DNA from: Bradyrhizobium sp. SRL28 | GTDB lineage: Bacteria > Pseudomonadota > Alphaproteobacteria > Rhizobiales > Xanthobacteraceae | DNA length: 55,137 nt | NCBI RefSeq assembly: GCF_018596315.1 | Contig: NZ_JAHEAG010000038.1 | Location: 1-55,137 of the forward strand | Reading direction: 5' to 3' | In this document: one piece after another, positions 41,156 to 52,179 of the stretch | Position numbering within the stretch: the first letter of the stretch is position 1 | Layout: each line of letters begins with the position of its first letter | Made by a program: the position numbers and the translations under genes | The notes under the pieces: model-generated | Seen by the model: only the letters and a program-made list of their open reading frames with translations | Told to the model about the DNA's origin: nothing | Databases searched by the model: none

Positions 41156-41302
41156 CGTCGTCCCTGCGAACGCAGGGACCCCCGCGTGAGCGCCCCGCGC
41201 TCATCGCGATACCGCGTTGCTCTCTCGATAGCGCAGAGCGGCTGAGGATCTTCGTAAAGCGGGCTTCGGTGGCTATGGGTCCTTGCGAACGCAGGGACGA
41301 CG
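41156..41302. repeat. Mosaic palindromic repeat, copy 1
   Basis: It is bounded by CGTCGTCCC and GGGACGACG, with GTCCCTGCGAACGCAGGGAC-type hairpins at each end. A related element lies at 52873-53062. Confidence 0.6.
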
Positions 41303-41311
41303 GCGGGAACC

Positions 41312-41360
41312 TTTATGAGATTCCTATAACATCGCTATTCCTCCCGTCTCGAAAACCTAT
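41312..41360 (+). promoter_or_regulatory. KdpE-type direct-repeat array at the kdp promoter
   Basis: TTTAT (41312), CCTAT (41323), GCTAT (41334) and CCTAT (41356) are all on one 11-bp grid, 80-130 bases before the first kdp ORF. Direct half-sites one turn apart are the OmpR/KdpE binding format; the E. coli kdp site likewise has TTTATA and TTTACA 11 bp apart. Confidence 0.6.
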
Positions 41361-41440
41361 GCGTCCGGTGGCATCTCACAGCCATCCAATAGGCTGGCCG
41401 TTCGTCCGGCTGGCGGGTTACGTCGCACAGGAACATTCCC

Positions 41441-41524
41441 ATGCTGGACATTCTCATGCTGGCCCTCGCCCTGGGCTTCTTCGTGGCGGGCATTGGCTAC
41501 GCCTATGCCTGCGAACGGCTGTAA
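41441..41524 (+). CDS. 27-aa membrane peptide at the head of the kdp operon
   Basis: It encodes MLDILMLALALGFFVAGIGY and ends AYACERL: a single membrane helix with a charged C-terminus. It is separated from kdpF by 12 bases. Similar tiny ORFs precede kdpF in related bacteria as far as I recall. A Kdp-accessory role is inferred from position only. Confidence 0.6.
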   Translation: MLDILMLALALGFFVAGIGYAYACERL

Positions 41525-41536
41525 TGGAGCAGAGCC

Positions 41537-41626
41537 ATGATCTTTGATTACTCGCTTGCCGGACTCGTGTCGCTCGGCCTGCTGTTTTACCTGACCTACG
41601 CGCTGCTGCGGCCCGAGCGCTTCTGA
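41537..41626 (+). CDS. kdpF: K+-transporting ATPase small subunit KdpF
   Basis: 29 aa: MIFDYSLAGLVSLGLLFYLT and then YALLRPERF, the usual KdpF shape (one membrane helix ending YALL-x-P-E-x-F). KdpF stabilises the KdpFABC complex in the inner membrane. GGAGCAGAGCC precedes the ATG. Confidence 0.85.
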   Translation: MIFDYSLAGLVSLGLLFYLTYALLRPERF

Positions 41627-41633
41627 GGGTGCC

Positions 41634-41729
41634 GTGATCACGCTGGTCCAAGTCGTCCTGGCGTTTGTCGTTACCTCGGCACTCCTGCTTGCGCTGATTC
41701 ACCTGCTGCTGCCTGCAAGAAAATTCTGA
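41634..41729 (+). CDS. 31-aa membrane peptide between kdpF and kdpA
   Basis: GTG start 8 bases after kdpF, with GAGGG upstream: a single membrane helix (LVQVVLAFVVTSALLLALIH) ending LLPARKF. The end resembles that of KdpF, so it may be a second KdpF-like subunit. It stops 13 bases before the kdpA ATG. Confidence 0.5.
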   Translation: MITLVQVVLAFVVTSALLLALIHLLLPARKF

Positions 41730-41742
41730 AGGATTCCCGACC

Positions 41743-43446
41743 ATGACCGTCATCGGCTGGATGCAAATTCTCCTGTACTGCGCGATTGTGGTCGCGCTGG
41801 TCAAACCGCTCGGCTGGTATATGACCCGCGTCTTCAACGGCGAGTCCACCTTTCTGTCCCCGGTACTGCGTCCGGTCGAACGTGGGCTGTACTGGATCGG
41901 CGGCGTCGATGAGAAGCGTGAGCAGCACTGGCTGACCTATACGGTCGCCATGCTGCTGTTTCATGTCGGCGGCTTCCTCATCATCTACGGCTTAATGCGG
42001 CTGCAGGCGGTGTTGCCGCTCAATCCGGCGGAGCAATCCGCCGTCGCCCCGGATCTGTCCTTCAACACGGCGATCTCGTTCCTCACCAACACCAACTGGC
42101 AGAACTACGGCGGCGAAAGCACGCTGTCGTACCTGACGCAGATGGTCGGCCTGACGCACCAGAATTTCCTGTCGGCTGCGACCGGCATTGCGTTGGCGGT
42201 CGCCCTGATCCGCGGCTTCTCGCGTTCCTCGATGCGCACCATCGGTAATTTCTGGGTCGATGTGACGCGAACCACCCTCTATGTGCTGCTGCCGATCTGC
42301 GTCGTCTACACGCTGTTCCTGGTCTGGCAGGGCATGCCGCAGACGCTTGGCGCTTACGTCGAGGCCACGACACTTGAAGGGGCCAAGCAGACCATCGCGG
42401 TCGGCCCGGTTGCGTCGCAGGTCGCGATCAAGATGCTGGGCACCAATGGCGGCGGCTTCTTCAACGCCAACGCCGCGCATCCCTTCGAGAATCCCACCGC
42501 GCTGTCGAACCTCGTGCAGATGATCTCGATCTTTGCGATCGGCGCGGCGATGACCAACGTGTTCGGCCGCATGGTCGGTAACCAGCGCCAGGGCTGGGCG
42601 ATCCTGGCCGTGATGGGCGTGCTGTTCCTGTCAGGCGTCGCAGTCACCTATTGGGCCGAAGCCAACGGTACCTCGACACTTGCTTCGCTCGGCCTCTCCG
42701 GCGGCAACATGGAAGGCAAGGAAGTCCGGTTCGGCATCGTTGCTTCCTCACTCTTTGCGGTCGTCACCACGGCGGCCTCCTGCGGTGCCGTCAACGCCAT
42801 GCATGACTCGTTCACCGCGCTCGGCGGCATGATCCCGCTGATCAACATGCAGCTCGGCGAAATCATCGTTGGCGGCGTCGGCGCCGGGCTTTACGGCATG
42901 CTGCTGTTCGTCGTGCTGGCGATCTTCGTCGCAGGCCTGATGGTCGGCCGCACGCCGGAATATGTCGGCAAGAAGATCGAGGCGCGCGAGGTCAAGATGG
43001 CGATGCTCGCGATCCTGGTGTTGCCGTTGATGTATCTCGGCTGGACCGCGGTTGCCGTAGTGCTGCCGTCGGCGGTGGCCTCGATGGCCAACTCAGGGCC
43101 GCATGGCTTTACCGAGGTGCTCTACGCCTTCACCTCGGCGACCGGCAATAACGGCTCGGCCTTCGGCGGCCTGACCGGCAACACCTTCTTCTACAATCTG
43201 ACGCTCGCCAGTTCGATGTTCGTCGGCCGCTTCTTCATGATCGTGCCTGCGATGGCGCTGGCGGGCTCGCTTGCCGCCAAGAAGTCGATTCCGCCCTCGG
43301 CCGGCACGCTGCCGACCACCGGCGGCCTGTTCGTCGGTCTCGTCGTCGGCGTGATCCTGATCATCGGCGGTCTCACCTTCTTCCCGGCGCTGGCGCTCGG
43401 GCCGATCGTCGAGCACCTCGCAATGAACGCCAACACCCTGTTCTGA
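41743..43446 (+). CDS. kdpA: K+-transporting ATPase subunit KdpA
   Basis: A 567-aa channel-like subunit with about 10 membrane segments and the four selectivity-filter loops, for example TNTNWQNYGGES, GTNGGGFFNANAAHPFENP and TSATGNNGSAFGG. It binds and conducts K+ in the KdpFABC pump. ATG 41743 follows AAGGA. Normal length. Confidence 0.97.
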   Translation: MTVIGWMQILLYCAIVVALVKPLGWYMTRVFNGESTFLSPVLRPVERGLYWIGGVDEKREQHWLTYTVAMLLFHVGGFLIIYGLMRLQAVLPLNPAEQSAVAPDLSFNTAISFLTNTNWQNYGGESTLSYLTQMVGLTHQNFLSAATGIALAVALIRGFSRSSMRTIGNFWVDVTRTTLYVLLPICVVYTLFLVWQGMPQTLGAYVEATTLEGAKQTIAVGPVASQVAIKMLGTNGGGFFNANAAHPFENPTALSNLVQMISIFAIGAAMTNVFGRMVGNQRQGWAILAVMGVLFLSGVAVTYWAEANGTSTLASLGLSGGNMEGKEVRFGIVASSLFAVVTTAASCGAVNAMHDSFTALGGMIPLINMQLGEIIVGGVGAGLYGMLLFVVLAIFVAGLMVGRTPEYVGKKIEAREVKMAMLAILVLPLMYLGWTAVAVVLPSAVASMANSGPHGFTEVLYAFTSATGNNGSAFGGLTGNTFFYNLTLASSMFVGRFFMIVPAMALAGSLAAKKSIPPSAGTLPTTGGLFVGLVVGVILIIGGLTFFPALALGPIVEHLAMNANTLF

Positions 43447-43472
43447 TCGATTTCTCTTCGGAGTTTACGTCC

Positions 43473-45590
<2,118 letters not shown>

Positions 45591-45593
45591 CCC

Positions 45594-45705
45594 CGTCATT
45601 GCGAGCGAAGCGAAGCAATCCATCTCACCCCACGAAGAAAAGCTGGATTGCTTCGTCGCTTCGCTTCCTTGCGCAAACGCTTCGCGTTTGTCGCAGGCAA
45701 TGACG
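45594..45705. repeat. Interspersed palindromic element, copy 2
   Basis: It has the same boundaries and inner arms as the copy at 22430-22539 (CGTCATTGC at 45594, GCAATGACG ending 45705), with a different central loop. It lies between kdpB and kdpC, inside the operon, 22 bases before the kdpC start. Confidence 0.85.
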
Positions 45706-45727
45706 GAAGACACTTAGGAGACACACA

Positions 45728-46330
45728 ATGCTCAGAGAAATCCGTCCCGCTATCCTCATCCTGCTTTTGCTCACGGCCATCACCGGCCTTGCCTATCCCC
45801 TCGCCATGACCGCGATTGCCGGCGTGATCTTTCCGAAGCAGGCGCAAGGCAGCCTGATCGAGAAGGACGGCAAGGTGATCGGCTCCTCGCTGATCGGGCA
45901 GGAATTCAAGGACGACAAATATTTCCATGGCCGATTGTCTGCGACCTCTGCCCCGGACCCGGCCGATTCCACCAAGACGGTCTCCGCCCCCTATAACGCC
46001 GCCAATTCCGGCGGCTCCAATCTCGGCCCGACCAGCAAGGCGCTGGCCGACCGGATCAAGGAAGACGTCGAGAAGCTGAAGACCGAAAACCCTTCCGCGG
46101 CGGTGCCGGTCGATCTGGTCACCACCTCCGGCAGTGGGCTCGATCCCGACATCTCGCCGGAGGGTGCGCTATTTCAGGTCCCGCGGGTGGCAAAGGCCCG
46201 CAACCTGCCGGAAGCCCGGGTCCGCCAACTGGTCACGGAGCACATCCAGGGCCGCATGGCAGGATTGCTCGGCGAACCCCGCGTTAACGTATTGGCGTTG
46301 AATCTGGCATTGGACGAGGCCTCGAAATGA
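45728..46330 (+). CDS. kdpC: K+-transporting ATPase subunit KdpC
   Basis: 200 aa. One N-terminal membrane helix (AILILLLLTAITGLAYPLAM) precedes a periplasmic domain with the conserved SLIGQEF, YFHGRLSAT, SGGSNLGPTS and SGSGLDPDISP motifs. AGGAG lies upstream of the ATG. It stabilises the pump and aids ATP binding. Confidence 0.96.
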   Translation: MLREIRPAILILLLLTAITGLAYPLAMTAIAGVIFPKQAQGSLIEKDGKVIGSSLIGQEFKDDKYFHGRLSATSAPDPADSTKTVSAPYNAANSGGSNLGPTSKALADRIKEDVEKLKTENPSAAVPVDLVTTSGSGLDPDISPEGALFQVPRVAKARNLPEARVRQLVTEHIQGRMAGLLGEPRVNVLALNLALDEASK

Positions 46331-46371
46331 GACCGGCTAGGCCCGCCGAAGGGTGAGGACTATATTGCCGC

Positions 46372-49167
46372 ATGGTCCAAACCCGCCGCGACCCTGAACA
46401 GCGTCCCTCGCCAGAAGCCCTCCTGGAGGCGGCCCGGCGCGAAGACAGCCGCGCGGGCCGGCTCAAGATTTTCGTCGGCGCCGCTCCCGGCGTCGGCAAG
46501 ACCTACGAGATGTTGCAGAGCGCCCATGCCAAGAAGAAGGCCGGCGCCGATGTCGTCGTTGGCGTGGTCGAGACCCATGGCCGCGCGGAAACCGAAGCGC
46601 TGCTGAAGGGCCTCGAAGTGCTGCCGCGCAGGCGGCTCGCCTACAAGGAGCAGACGCTCGAGGAGATGGACCTCGACGCGCTGATCGCGCGGCGGCCGCA
46701 GATCGCCCTCGTCGACGAACTCGCCCATACCAACGCTCCGGGCAGCCGTCATCCCAAGCGGTATCTCGATGTCGAGGAATTGCTGTCCCGCGGCATCGAC
46801 GTCTATACGGCGGTCAACATCCAGCACATCGAAAGCCTCAACGATGTGGTCGCGCAGATCACGCATGTGCGGGTGCGCGAGACCGTGCCGGACAAGGTGT
46901 TCGATCGCGCCGACGCCATCGAGCTGATCGACCTCACGCCCGACGACCTGATCCAGCGGCTGAAGGAGGGCAAGGTCTATGTCCCCAAGCAGGCCGAGCG
47001 CGCGCTGGAGCATTATTTCTCGCCGGGCAATCTGACCGCGCTGCGTGAGCTGGCGCTGCGGCGCACTGCCGAGCGGGTCGACGAGCAGTTGCTCACGCAC
47101 ATGCAGGCCAATGCGATCGACGGACCGTGGGCCGCCGGCGAGCGCATCCTGGTCTGCGTCAGCGAAGATCCGCGGGCGGCAGGGCTGGTGCGCTACACCA
47201 AGCGGCTGGCGGACCGGCTGCATGCGCAGTGGACCGCGATCAGCATCGAGACGCGGCGCAGCCTGCAACTGACCGACGAGCAACGCGACCGACTGGCCGA
47301 CACCATGCGGCTCGCCGAAGCGCTCGGTGGCGAGGCGCTGACCATTCCCGGCGTCGGCCGCCGTATCGCCGACGACGTCATCCATTTCGCGCATGCCAAC
47401 AATGTCACCCAGATCATCATCGGCAAGTCGACGCGCTCATGGTGGTTCGAACTGATGCGCGGTTCTGTCGTGCACGATCTGGTGCGGCGTGCCGGCAATA
47501 TCAGCGTCCACGTGATTGCCGGCGACGAGCAGGGGATAGCGAAGGCGGCGGTGCAAACCGCGGCGCGGCAGGAGCCGTTCGAGGCGCGGCCTTATCTGAT
47601 GGCGCTGCTGTTCGTCGCGATCGGCCTTGCCGCCGCCACACTGATCAAGCCCCTGTTCGGTGGTATCGAGAACGTCGATCTGGTGTTTCTCACCGCCGTG
47701 GTCGCTGTCGCCGCGCGCTTCGGGCTGTGGCCGTCGATGCTGGCAAGCGTCGTGGCGTCGTTGTGCTACAACTTCTTCTTCCTGCCGCCGGTCTATAACT
47801 TCACCATCACTGATCCAACCAATATCGCGGCGTTCTTTTTCTTCATGCTGATTGCCCTATTGGTCTCCAATGTCGCGGCGCGGGTGCGCTCGCAGGCCGA
47901 TACGGCTATTGGCCGGGTGCGTACCACGGAATCGCTCTACGCCTTCAGCCGCAAGTTAGCGGGCACGGCGACGCTGGACGACGTGTTGTGGGCGACTGCC
48001 TATCAGACCGCCCTGATGCTGAAGGTGCGCGTGGTGCTGCTGTTGCCGGAGGAGGGCGTGTTGACGGTCAAGTCCGGCTATCCGCCGGAAGACCAGCTCG
48101 ACAGCGCCGATCTCGCCGCCGCCCACTGGGCCTGGGACAATGACCGCCCCGCCGGGCGCGGCTCGGACACGTTGCCTGGCGCCAAGCGGCTGTTCCTGCC
48201 GATGCGGACCGGGCGTGGCGCGATCGGTGTCATCGGCATCGACGACGACCGCACCGGTCCCTTGTTGACGCCGGATCAGCGCCGCCTCTTGGATGCGCTG
48301 GTCGATCAGGGCGCGCTCGCGATCGAGCGGGTGCTGCTGGTCGAGGACATGGACCGCGTCAAGCGCACGGTGGAATCCGACCGGCTGCGCGGCGCGCTGT
48401 TGACCTCGATCTCGCATGATCTGAAGACGCCGCTGGCCTCGGTGCTCGGCGCCGCCTCTACCCTGCGCGATCTCGGCGCCGGCCTCAACGACGCGCAGAA
48501 GAACGAGCTGCTCGCCACCATGATCGACGAATCCGAGCGGCTCAACCGCTTCATTGCCAACCTGCTCGACATGACCAAGCTGGAATCCGGCGCCATCGTG
48601 CCGAATACCGCGCGGCACGATGTCGGCGAGATCGTCGGCAGCGCGCTGCGGCGCGCCGGAAAAATCCTCGTGCATCACAAGGTGTCGCTGGAGCTCGGCC
48701 CCAATCTGCCGATGCTGGAGCTCGATGCCGTGCTGTTCGAACAGGTGCTGTTCAACGTGCTGGACAACGCTGCCAAATATGCCCCTGGCGGCACCACGAT
48801 TTCGATCAGGGGAACGCGCGATCAGGGAAAGGTCTCGCTGCAGATCCTCGACGAGGGCAATGGCATCCCGCCGGAAGAGCTGGAGAGCGTGTTCGACAAA
48901 TTCTATCGCGCGCAGAAGGGCGATCACGTCCGCCCGGGCACCGGTCTTGGACTTGCGATTTCCCGCGGCTTTGTCGAGGCCATGCAAGGCACGATCTCGG
49001 CCGCCAACCGCACCGACCGCAGCGGGGCGGTGATATCAATTCGGCTGCCGGTACCGGCCACCAGCATAGCGTTGACAAGCGAAATGGACACCGGTTCGCG
49101 TGAAGAAAACGCGTCAGAACATAAAGAAGGAGCCTCTGTTTTGATACAATCGGAACAGAGGCTCTGA
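46372..49167 (+). CDS. kdpD: K+-sensing histidine kinase KdpD
   Basis: 931 aa. The KdpD domain has Walker A GAAPGVGKTY, then DELAHTNAPGSRH. A USP-like domain (about 250-370) follows, then four membrane segments (about 400-500), GAF, HisKA (phosphoacceptor His682 in SISHDLKTPL) and HATPase (NVLDNAAKYAPGG, DEGNGIPP, GTGLGLAIS). It senses low K+ and phosphorylates KdpE. The C-terminus carries a short charged extension whose coding bases form the hairpin at 49130-49164. Confidence 0.96.
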   Translation: MVQTRRDPEQRPSPEALLEAARREDSRAGRLKIFVGAAPGVGKTYEMLQSAHAKKKAGADVVVGVVETHGRAETEALLKGLEVLPRRRLAYKEQTLEEMDLDALIARRPQIALVDELAHTNAPGSRHPKRYLDVEELLSRGIDVYTAVNIQHIESLNDVVAQITHVRVRETVPDKVFDRADAIELIDLTPDDLIQRLKEGKVYVPKQAERALEHYFSPGNLTALRELALRRTAERVDEQLLTHMQANAIDGPWAAGERILVCVSEDPRAAGLVRYTKRLADRLHAQWTAISIETRRSLQLTDEQRDRLADTMRLAEALGGEALTIPGVGRRIADDVIHFAHANNVTQIIIGKSTRSWWFELMRGSVVHDLVRRAGNISVHVIAGDEQGIAKAAVQTAARQEPFEARPYLMALLFVAIGLAAATLIKPLFGGIENVDLVFLTAVVAVAARFGLWPSMLASVVASLCYNFFFLPPVYNFTITDPTNIAAFFFFMLIALLVSNVAARVRSQADTAIGRVRTTESLYAFSRKLAGTATLDDVLWATAYQTALMLKVRVVLLLPEEGVLTVKSGYPPEDQLDSADLAAAHWAWDNDRPAGRGSDTLPGAKRLFLPMRTGRGAIGVIGIDDDRTGPLLTPDQRRLLDALVDQGALAIERVLLVEDMDRVKRTVESDRLRGALLTSISHDLKTPLASVLGAASTLRDLGAGLNDAQKNELLATMIDESERLNRFIANLLDMTKLESGAIVPNTARHDVGEIVGSALRRAGKILVHHKVSLELGPNLPMLELDAVLFEQVLFNVLDNAAKYAPGGTTISIRGTRDQGKVSLQILDEGNGIPPEELESVFDKFYRAQKGDHVRPGTGLGLAISRGFVEAMQGTISAANRTDRSGAVISIRLPVPATSIALTSEMDTGSREENASEHKEGASVLIQSEQRL
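49130..49164 (+). terminator. 11-bp hairpin at the kdpD-kdpE junction
   Basis: GAGCCTCTGTT (49130-49140) and AACAGAGGCTC (49154-49164), perfect, 13-base loop, ending 3 bases before the kdpD stop. There is no T-run. It is probably an attenuating or mRNA-stabilising hairpin lowering or tuning kdpE expression. Confidence 0.45.
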
Positions 49168-49185
49168 CGCACTGGATACCGCCGC

Positions 49186-49875
49186 ATGAATGCTCCCGCG
49201 ATCAAGGTCCTGGTCATCGACGACGAGCCGCCGATCCGCAAGCTGTTGCGGATGGGGCTGAGCACGCAGGGCTATGACATCCTCGAAGCCTCCAACGGCA
49301 AGCTGGCGCTGGAGAAGCTGGCCGAGGAGCCGGCGCTGATCATCCTCGATCTCGGCCTGCCCGACATCCAGGGCCACGATCTCTTGCGCATGATCCGCGG
49401 CCGCAATGAGAGCGTGCCGATCGTGGTGCTGTCGAGCCGCGGCGACGAGGCCGGCAAGGTGCAGGCGCTCGATCTCGGGGCCGACGATTATCTGACAAAA
49501 CCGTTCGGCATGGACGAATTGCTGGCGCGGATGCGCGCCGCGCTGCGGCACCAATTGCAGGTTCAAGGCGAACGGCCGGTGTTTCGCGCGGGCGATCTCT
49601 CCGTCGATCTCGTCCGCCGCATCGTCAAGACCGGCGAGCGCGAGGTAAAGCTCTCGCCGAAGGAATACGAATTGCTGCGCGTGCTGGTGCAGCACGCCGG
49701 CAAGGTGCTGACCCATCGGTTTCTGCTGAAAGAGCTGTGGGACGAGCTGACGGATGCGCAATATCTGCGCGTCTATGTCCGCCAGCTTCGCCAGAAGATC
49801 GAGGCCGATCCCGAGCGTCCGCAATTCGTGCTGACCGAGACGGGGATCGGATATCGGTTGCGGGCGCCGGACTAA
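49186..49875 (+). CDS. kdpE: Response regulator KdpE
   Basis: A 229-aa OmpR-family regulator. The receiver (VLVIDDEPPIRKLL, phosphoacceptor in IILDLGLPD, DDYLTKPF) is followed by a winged helix (VKLSPKEYELLRVLVQHAGK, then LRVYVRQLRQKIE). When phosphorylated by KdpD it activates kdp. The 11-bp half-site arrays at 41312 and elsewhere are its likely targets. Confidence 0.96.
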   Translation: MNAPAIKVLVIDDEPPIRKLLRMGLSTQGYDILEASNGKLALEKLAEEPALIILDLGLPDIQGHDLLRMIRGRNESVPIVVLSSRGDEAGKVQALDLGADDYLTKPFGMDELLARMRAALRHQLQVQGERPVFRAGDLSVDLVRRIVKTGEREVKLSPKEYELLRVLVQHAGKVLTHRFLLKELWDELTDAQYLRVYVRQLRQKIEADPERPQFVLTETGIGYRLRAPD

Positions 49876-49926
49876 CCGGGTGGTTAGATCATGATCAGCG
49901 TCACGCCGCCGCGGGATGGGCGGGTG

Positions 49927-50541
49927 TTAGAACCACGGCTCCTCATAGGCCGGTTTGCCATCGATCAAGAGTCGCTTGATAGCGGCGCGTCCTGACGGCA
50001 GAACTGCTGCAACAACTGTCAGCTTGCTCTGATTGCGGATCTGTTCGAGTTTCAGGCCCTCACCCTCGGGCACGAAATAGCTTTCGAGGTTGTAGCGAAT
50101 CTGCAGATTGTCGCAGAAGACGCGCCCAGTTGAACCGCAGGTGGCGCCGTAGGCGACGCGGCCGCGGATCAACACCTCGGGACTTGTAACTGCTACGGGT
50201 TCGGCATGTACCGAGACGGCCTGGTAGAGCCCGTCGCGGTTGGGCGCGAGTTTGACGAACACCATCGGGTTGCGCTCACCCGCAGTCTGGTTCAGAAGCG
50301 AGCCGGCCGGCAGTTGCGAAATGTCGTAGCCGAGGACGACATAGTCGCCGCGCAGGGGATCGCGCGGATCGACGGGACGGGTCTGCAGGGTTACTTCCGT
50401 GCCTTCGCGCAAAATCTGGCTGCGATCGATGATCATCACGCTCAGGAGCGCGACCTGAACCAGGGCGGCAGCGCCGAACAGGGCAAGTTTCGGGATGCGT
50501 GCCCATAATTCGGCGACAGATGCGGCAGAGGTCTTGATCAT
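49927..50541 (-). CDS. GDYXXLXY-domain membrane-anchored protein
   Basis: 204 aa. An N-terminal membrane segment (LALFGAAALVQVALLSVMII) is followed by the signature RPVDPRDPLRGDYVVLGYDI that names the GDYXXLXY family, with a beta-rich periplasmic remainder. These proteins are commonly paired with DUF2157 membrane proteins, as here, with a 4-base ATGA overlap (50538-50541). Function unknown. ATG 50541. Confidence 0.85.
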   Translation of the reverse strand: MIKTSAASVAELWARIPKLALFGAAALVQVALLSVMIIDRSQILREGTEVTLQTRPVDPRDPLRGDYVVLGYDISQLPAGSLLNQTAGERNPMVFVKLAPNRDGLYQAVSVHAEPVAVTSPEVLIRGRVAYGATCGSTGRVFCDNLQIRYNLESYFVPEGEGLKLEQIRNQSKLTVVAAVLPSGRAAIKRLLIDGKPAYEEPWF

Positions 50542-51797
50542 TCGCGGGTTCTCGGCAGCAAGCGATTCAGCAACAAAGCAAGCGCAACAGCGACAAGTCC
50601 GGCCGCGGCGAGGAACATTGAGCGGTGCAACAGCGAACCCTCCACCGTCCATGTGATTGCCGCGATAACGCCGGCGATCCCGAGCCAGCCGGCGACGATC
50701 CGCGGGCGCGCGGTATCAAGCATGGCGGAGGCGACAAGGCAGATCATGGCGCAGAGCGCCAAGGCGTAGGCGCGCCATGGCTCCCCCACGTGCGGCGGCG
50801 TCCATACCGCTGATGCGAGAAGCACCAACCCAATCGCACTTGCGGCAAAGGCCGCGCCGGCCCGGCGCGTCGTCGCCGCTGCTCCAAAGGCGAAGATCAC
50901 TCCTACGATACCGCATGAAATTGCCCAAAGCGGGTGGCTTAAGACGTCGGCGTGGGCACGGAAAGCTTCGTTGGCCGTTGCCGCCTCCAGAATGGCGACG
51001 CCGGCCAACGATAAAGCCCCATAAGTCGACAGGACGGCTCCGGCGGAAGATGCCCTCTGCCATGGCGCTACAGCAAGCGCGAGTCCTGCACCGAACAGCA
51101 GCGCCGCGCCGTCGGCGAGAACGTATGGCGATGCGGGGTCGGCGAGAAGCGCTGTCGCGATCCACCAGGGAAGCGCGGCCAGCGCGAGGAGGTGGGCCGC
51201 CACGCGCGAGTTCCAGGCGAGCGCAAGGCCGGCGGCGGCGAGCCAGATCACCACGAATGAAAAATGCGCCGCATCATGAGTTTCATAGACGCGCATGTTG
51301 CTCCATATGCACGCCGCCACCAGCGCAACCGCTAGCGCGCCACGCGAGCCGGTAAGTGCCGCTGCCACAAGCGCGCCCATCGCCCACAGCAGCATGCCGC
51401 CCGCAAAGTCGCCACCCAGATGATACATCTGGCCAACCAGGGCGATCGCGGCACCGAAGATGATCGCGCCCACGCTGGCGCAGAGGTCGGCGAGGACGGG
51501 CTGGCCCGCACGGGCGAACCAGGCACCGAGGCCATGGGCGCCGACGATGCCGGCAAGCAGAATCGCCAAACGCAACAGGCGTGCGAGTTCTATCCAATGA
51601 GCAGCAACGAAAGCCAGAAACGAAGCTGCGATCAGCAGCCCGCCGACGATGGCCACCACCACAGCGATGTTGATGCCGGGAGTGAGCGGCGGAAGTGCAA
51701 CGCGGATCGCGGCGAGGACCGCGGGCGTGATCACGCCATCGCTCTCCCATTGCGCAAGGTCAGCTTCGAGGCGCTGCCGATAGGCCCGGTCCAACAT
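50538..51797 (-). CDS. DUF2157-type polytopic membrane protein
   Basis: 419 aa with an N-terminal soluble segment (LEADLAQWESDGVITPAVLA) characteristic of DUF2157 and about 12 predicted membrane helices, very Ala/Leu-rich. It is translationally coupled to the GDYXXLXY protein. The pair probably forms one membrane complex of unknown function. ATG 51797. Confidence 0.82.
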   Translation of the reverse strand: MLDRAYRQRLEADLAQWESDGVITPAVLAAIRVALPPLTPGINIAVVVAIVGGLLIAASFLAFVAAHWIELARLLRLAILLAGIVGAHGLGAWFARAGQPVLADLCASVGAIIFGAAIALVGQMYHLGGDFAGGMLLWAMGALVAAALTGSRGALAVALVAACIWSNMRVYETHDAAHFSFVVIWLAAAGLALAWNSRVAAHLLALAALPWWIATALLADPASPYVLADGAALLFGAGLALAVAPWQRASSAGAVLSTYGALSLAGVAILEAATANEAFRAHADVLSHPLWAISCGIVGVIFAFGAAATTRRAGAAFAASAIGLVLLASAVWTPPHVGEPWRAYALALCAMICLVASAMLDTARPRIVAGWLGIAGVIAAITWTVEGSLLHRSMFLAAAGLVAVALALLLNRLLPRTRE

Positions 51798-52179
51798 GAT
51801 CGTGATTTACCGGGCCGTGCACCAGCCGGCGTCGCGGCAGGTCAGGTGGCGCGCGACACCCAGGCGCGGCGCCTCCAGCTTCAAGTTCAACTTCAGGCGC
51901 GGCATTGATGATTCCCCAGTCGCTGGTCAACCTATCACCGTTCCGGTTGCATTGGAACAGCGCGGGTCGCCCGTCCGCAATGCGTGCCGAGCCAGACCGG
52001 CATCGGCTGCCGGTTGCGCGCGCCGGATTGATTGGACCGCGACGGTGGTCGCGTCCCCGGTTCATCGTGCGGGTCAGCTTGCCCATACGATGCAACCGTA
52101 AAGTGGTATGCTCAATTGCAGGATTTGATCCAGACTGAGCTCGCGCGCGCAGGAAACTCAGGCAGGAGGAAGCACGGCC
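51798..52179. other. Divergent intergenic region, nothing recognised
   Basis: 382 bases between divergent genes. Open frames here lack Shine-Dalgarno sites and domains. The only clear signal is AGGAGG (52165-52170) belonging to the next gene. Confidence 0.5.

Larger units (their letters stand above)
41035..41440. other. Divergent intergenic region before kdp
   Basis: 406 bases holding two KdpE-type half-site groups (41132-41147 and 41312-41360) and a mosaic palindromic repeat (41156-41302) between them. No gene is seen. Confidence 0.6.
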
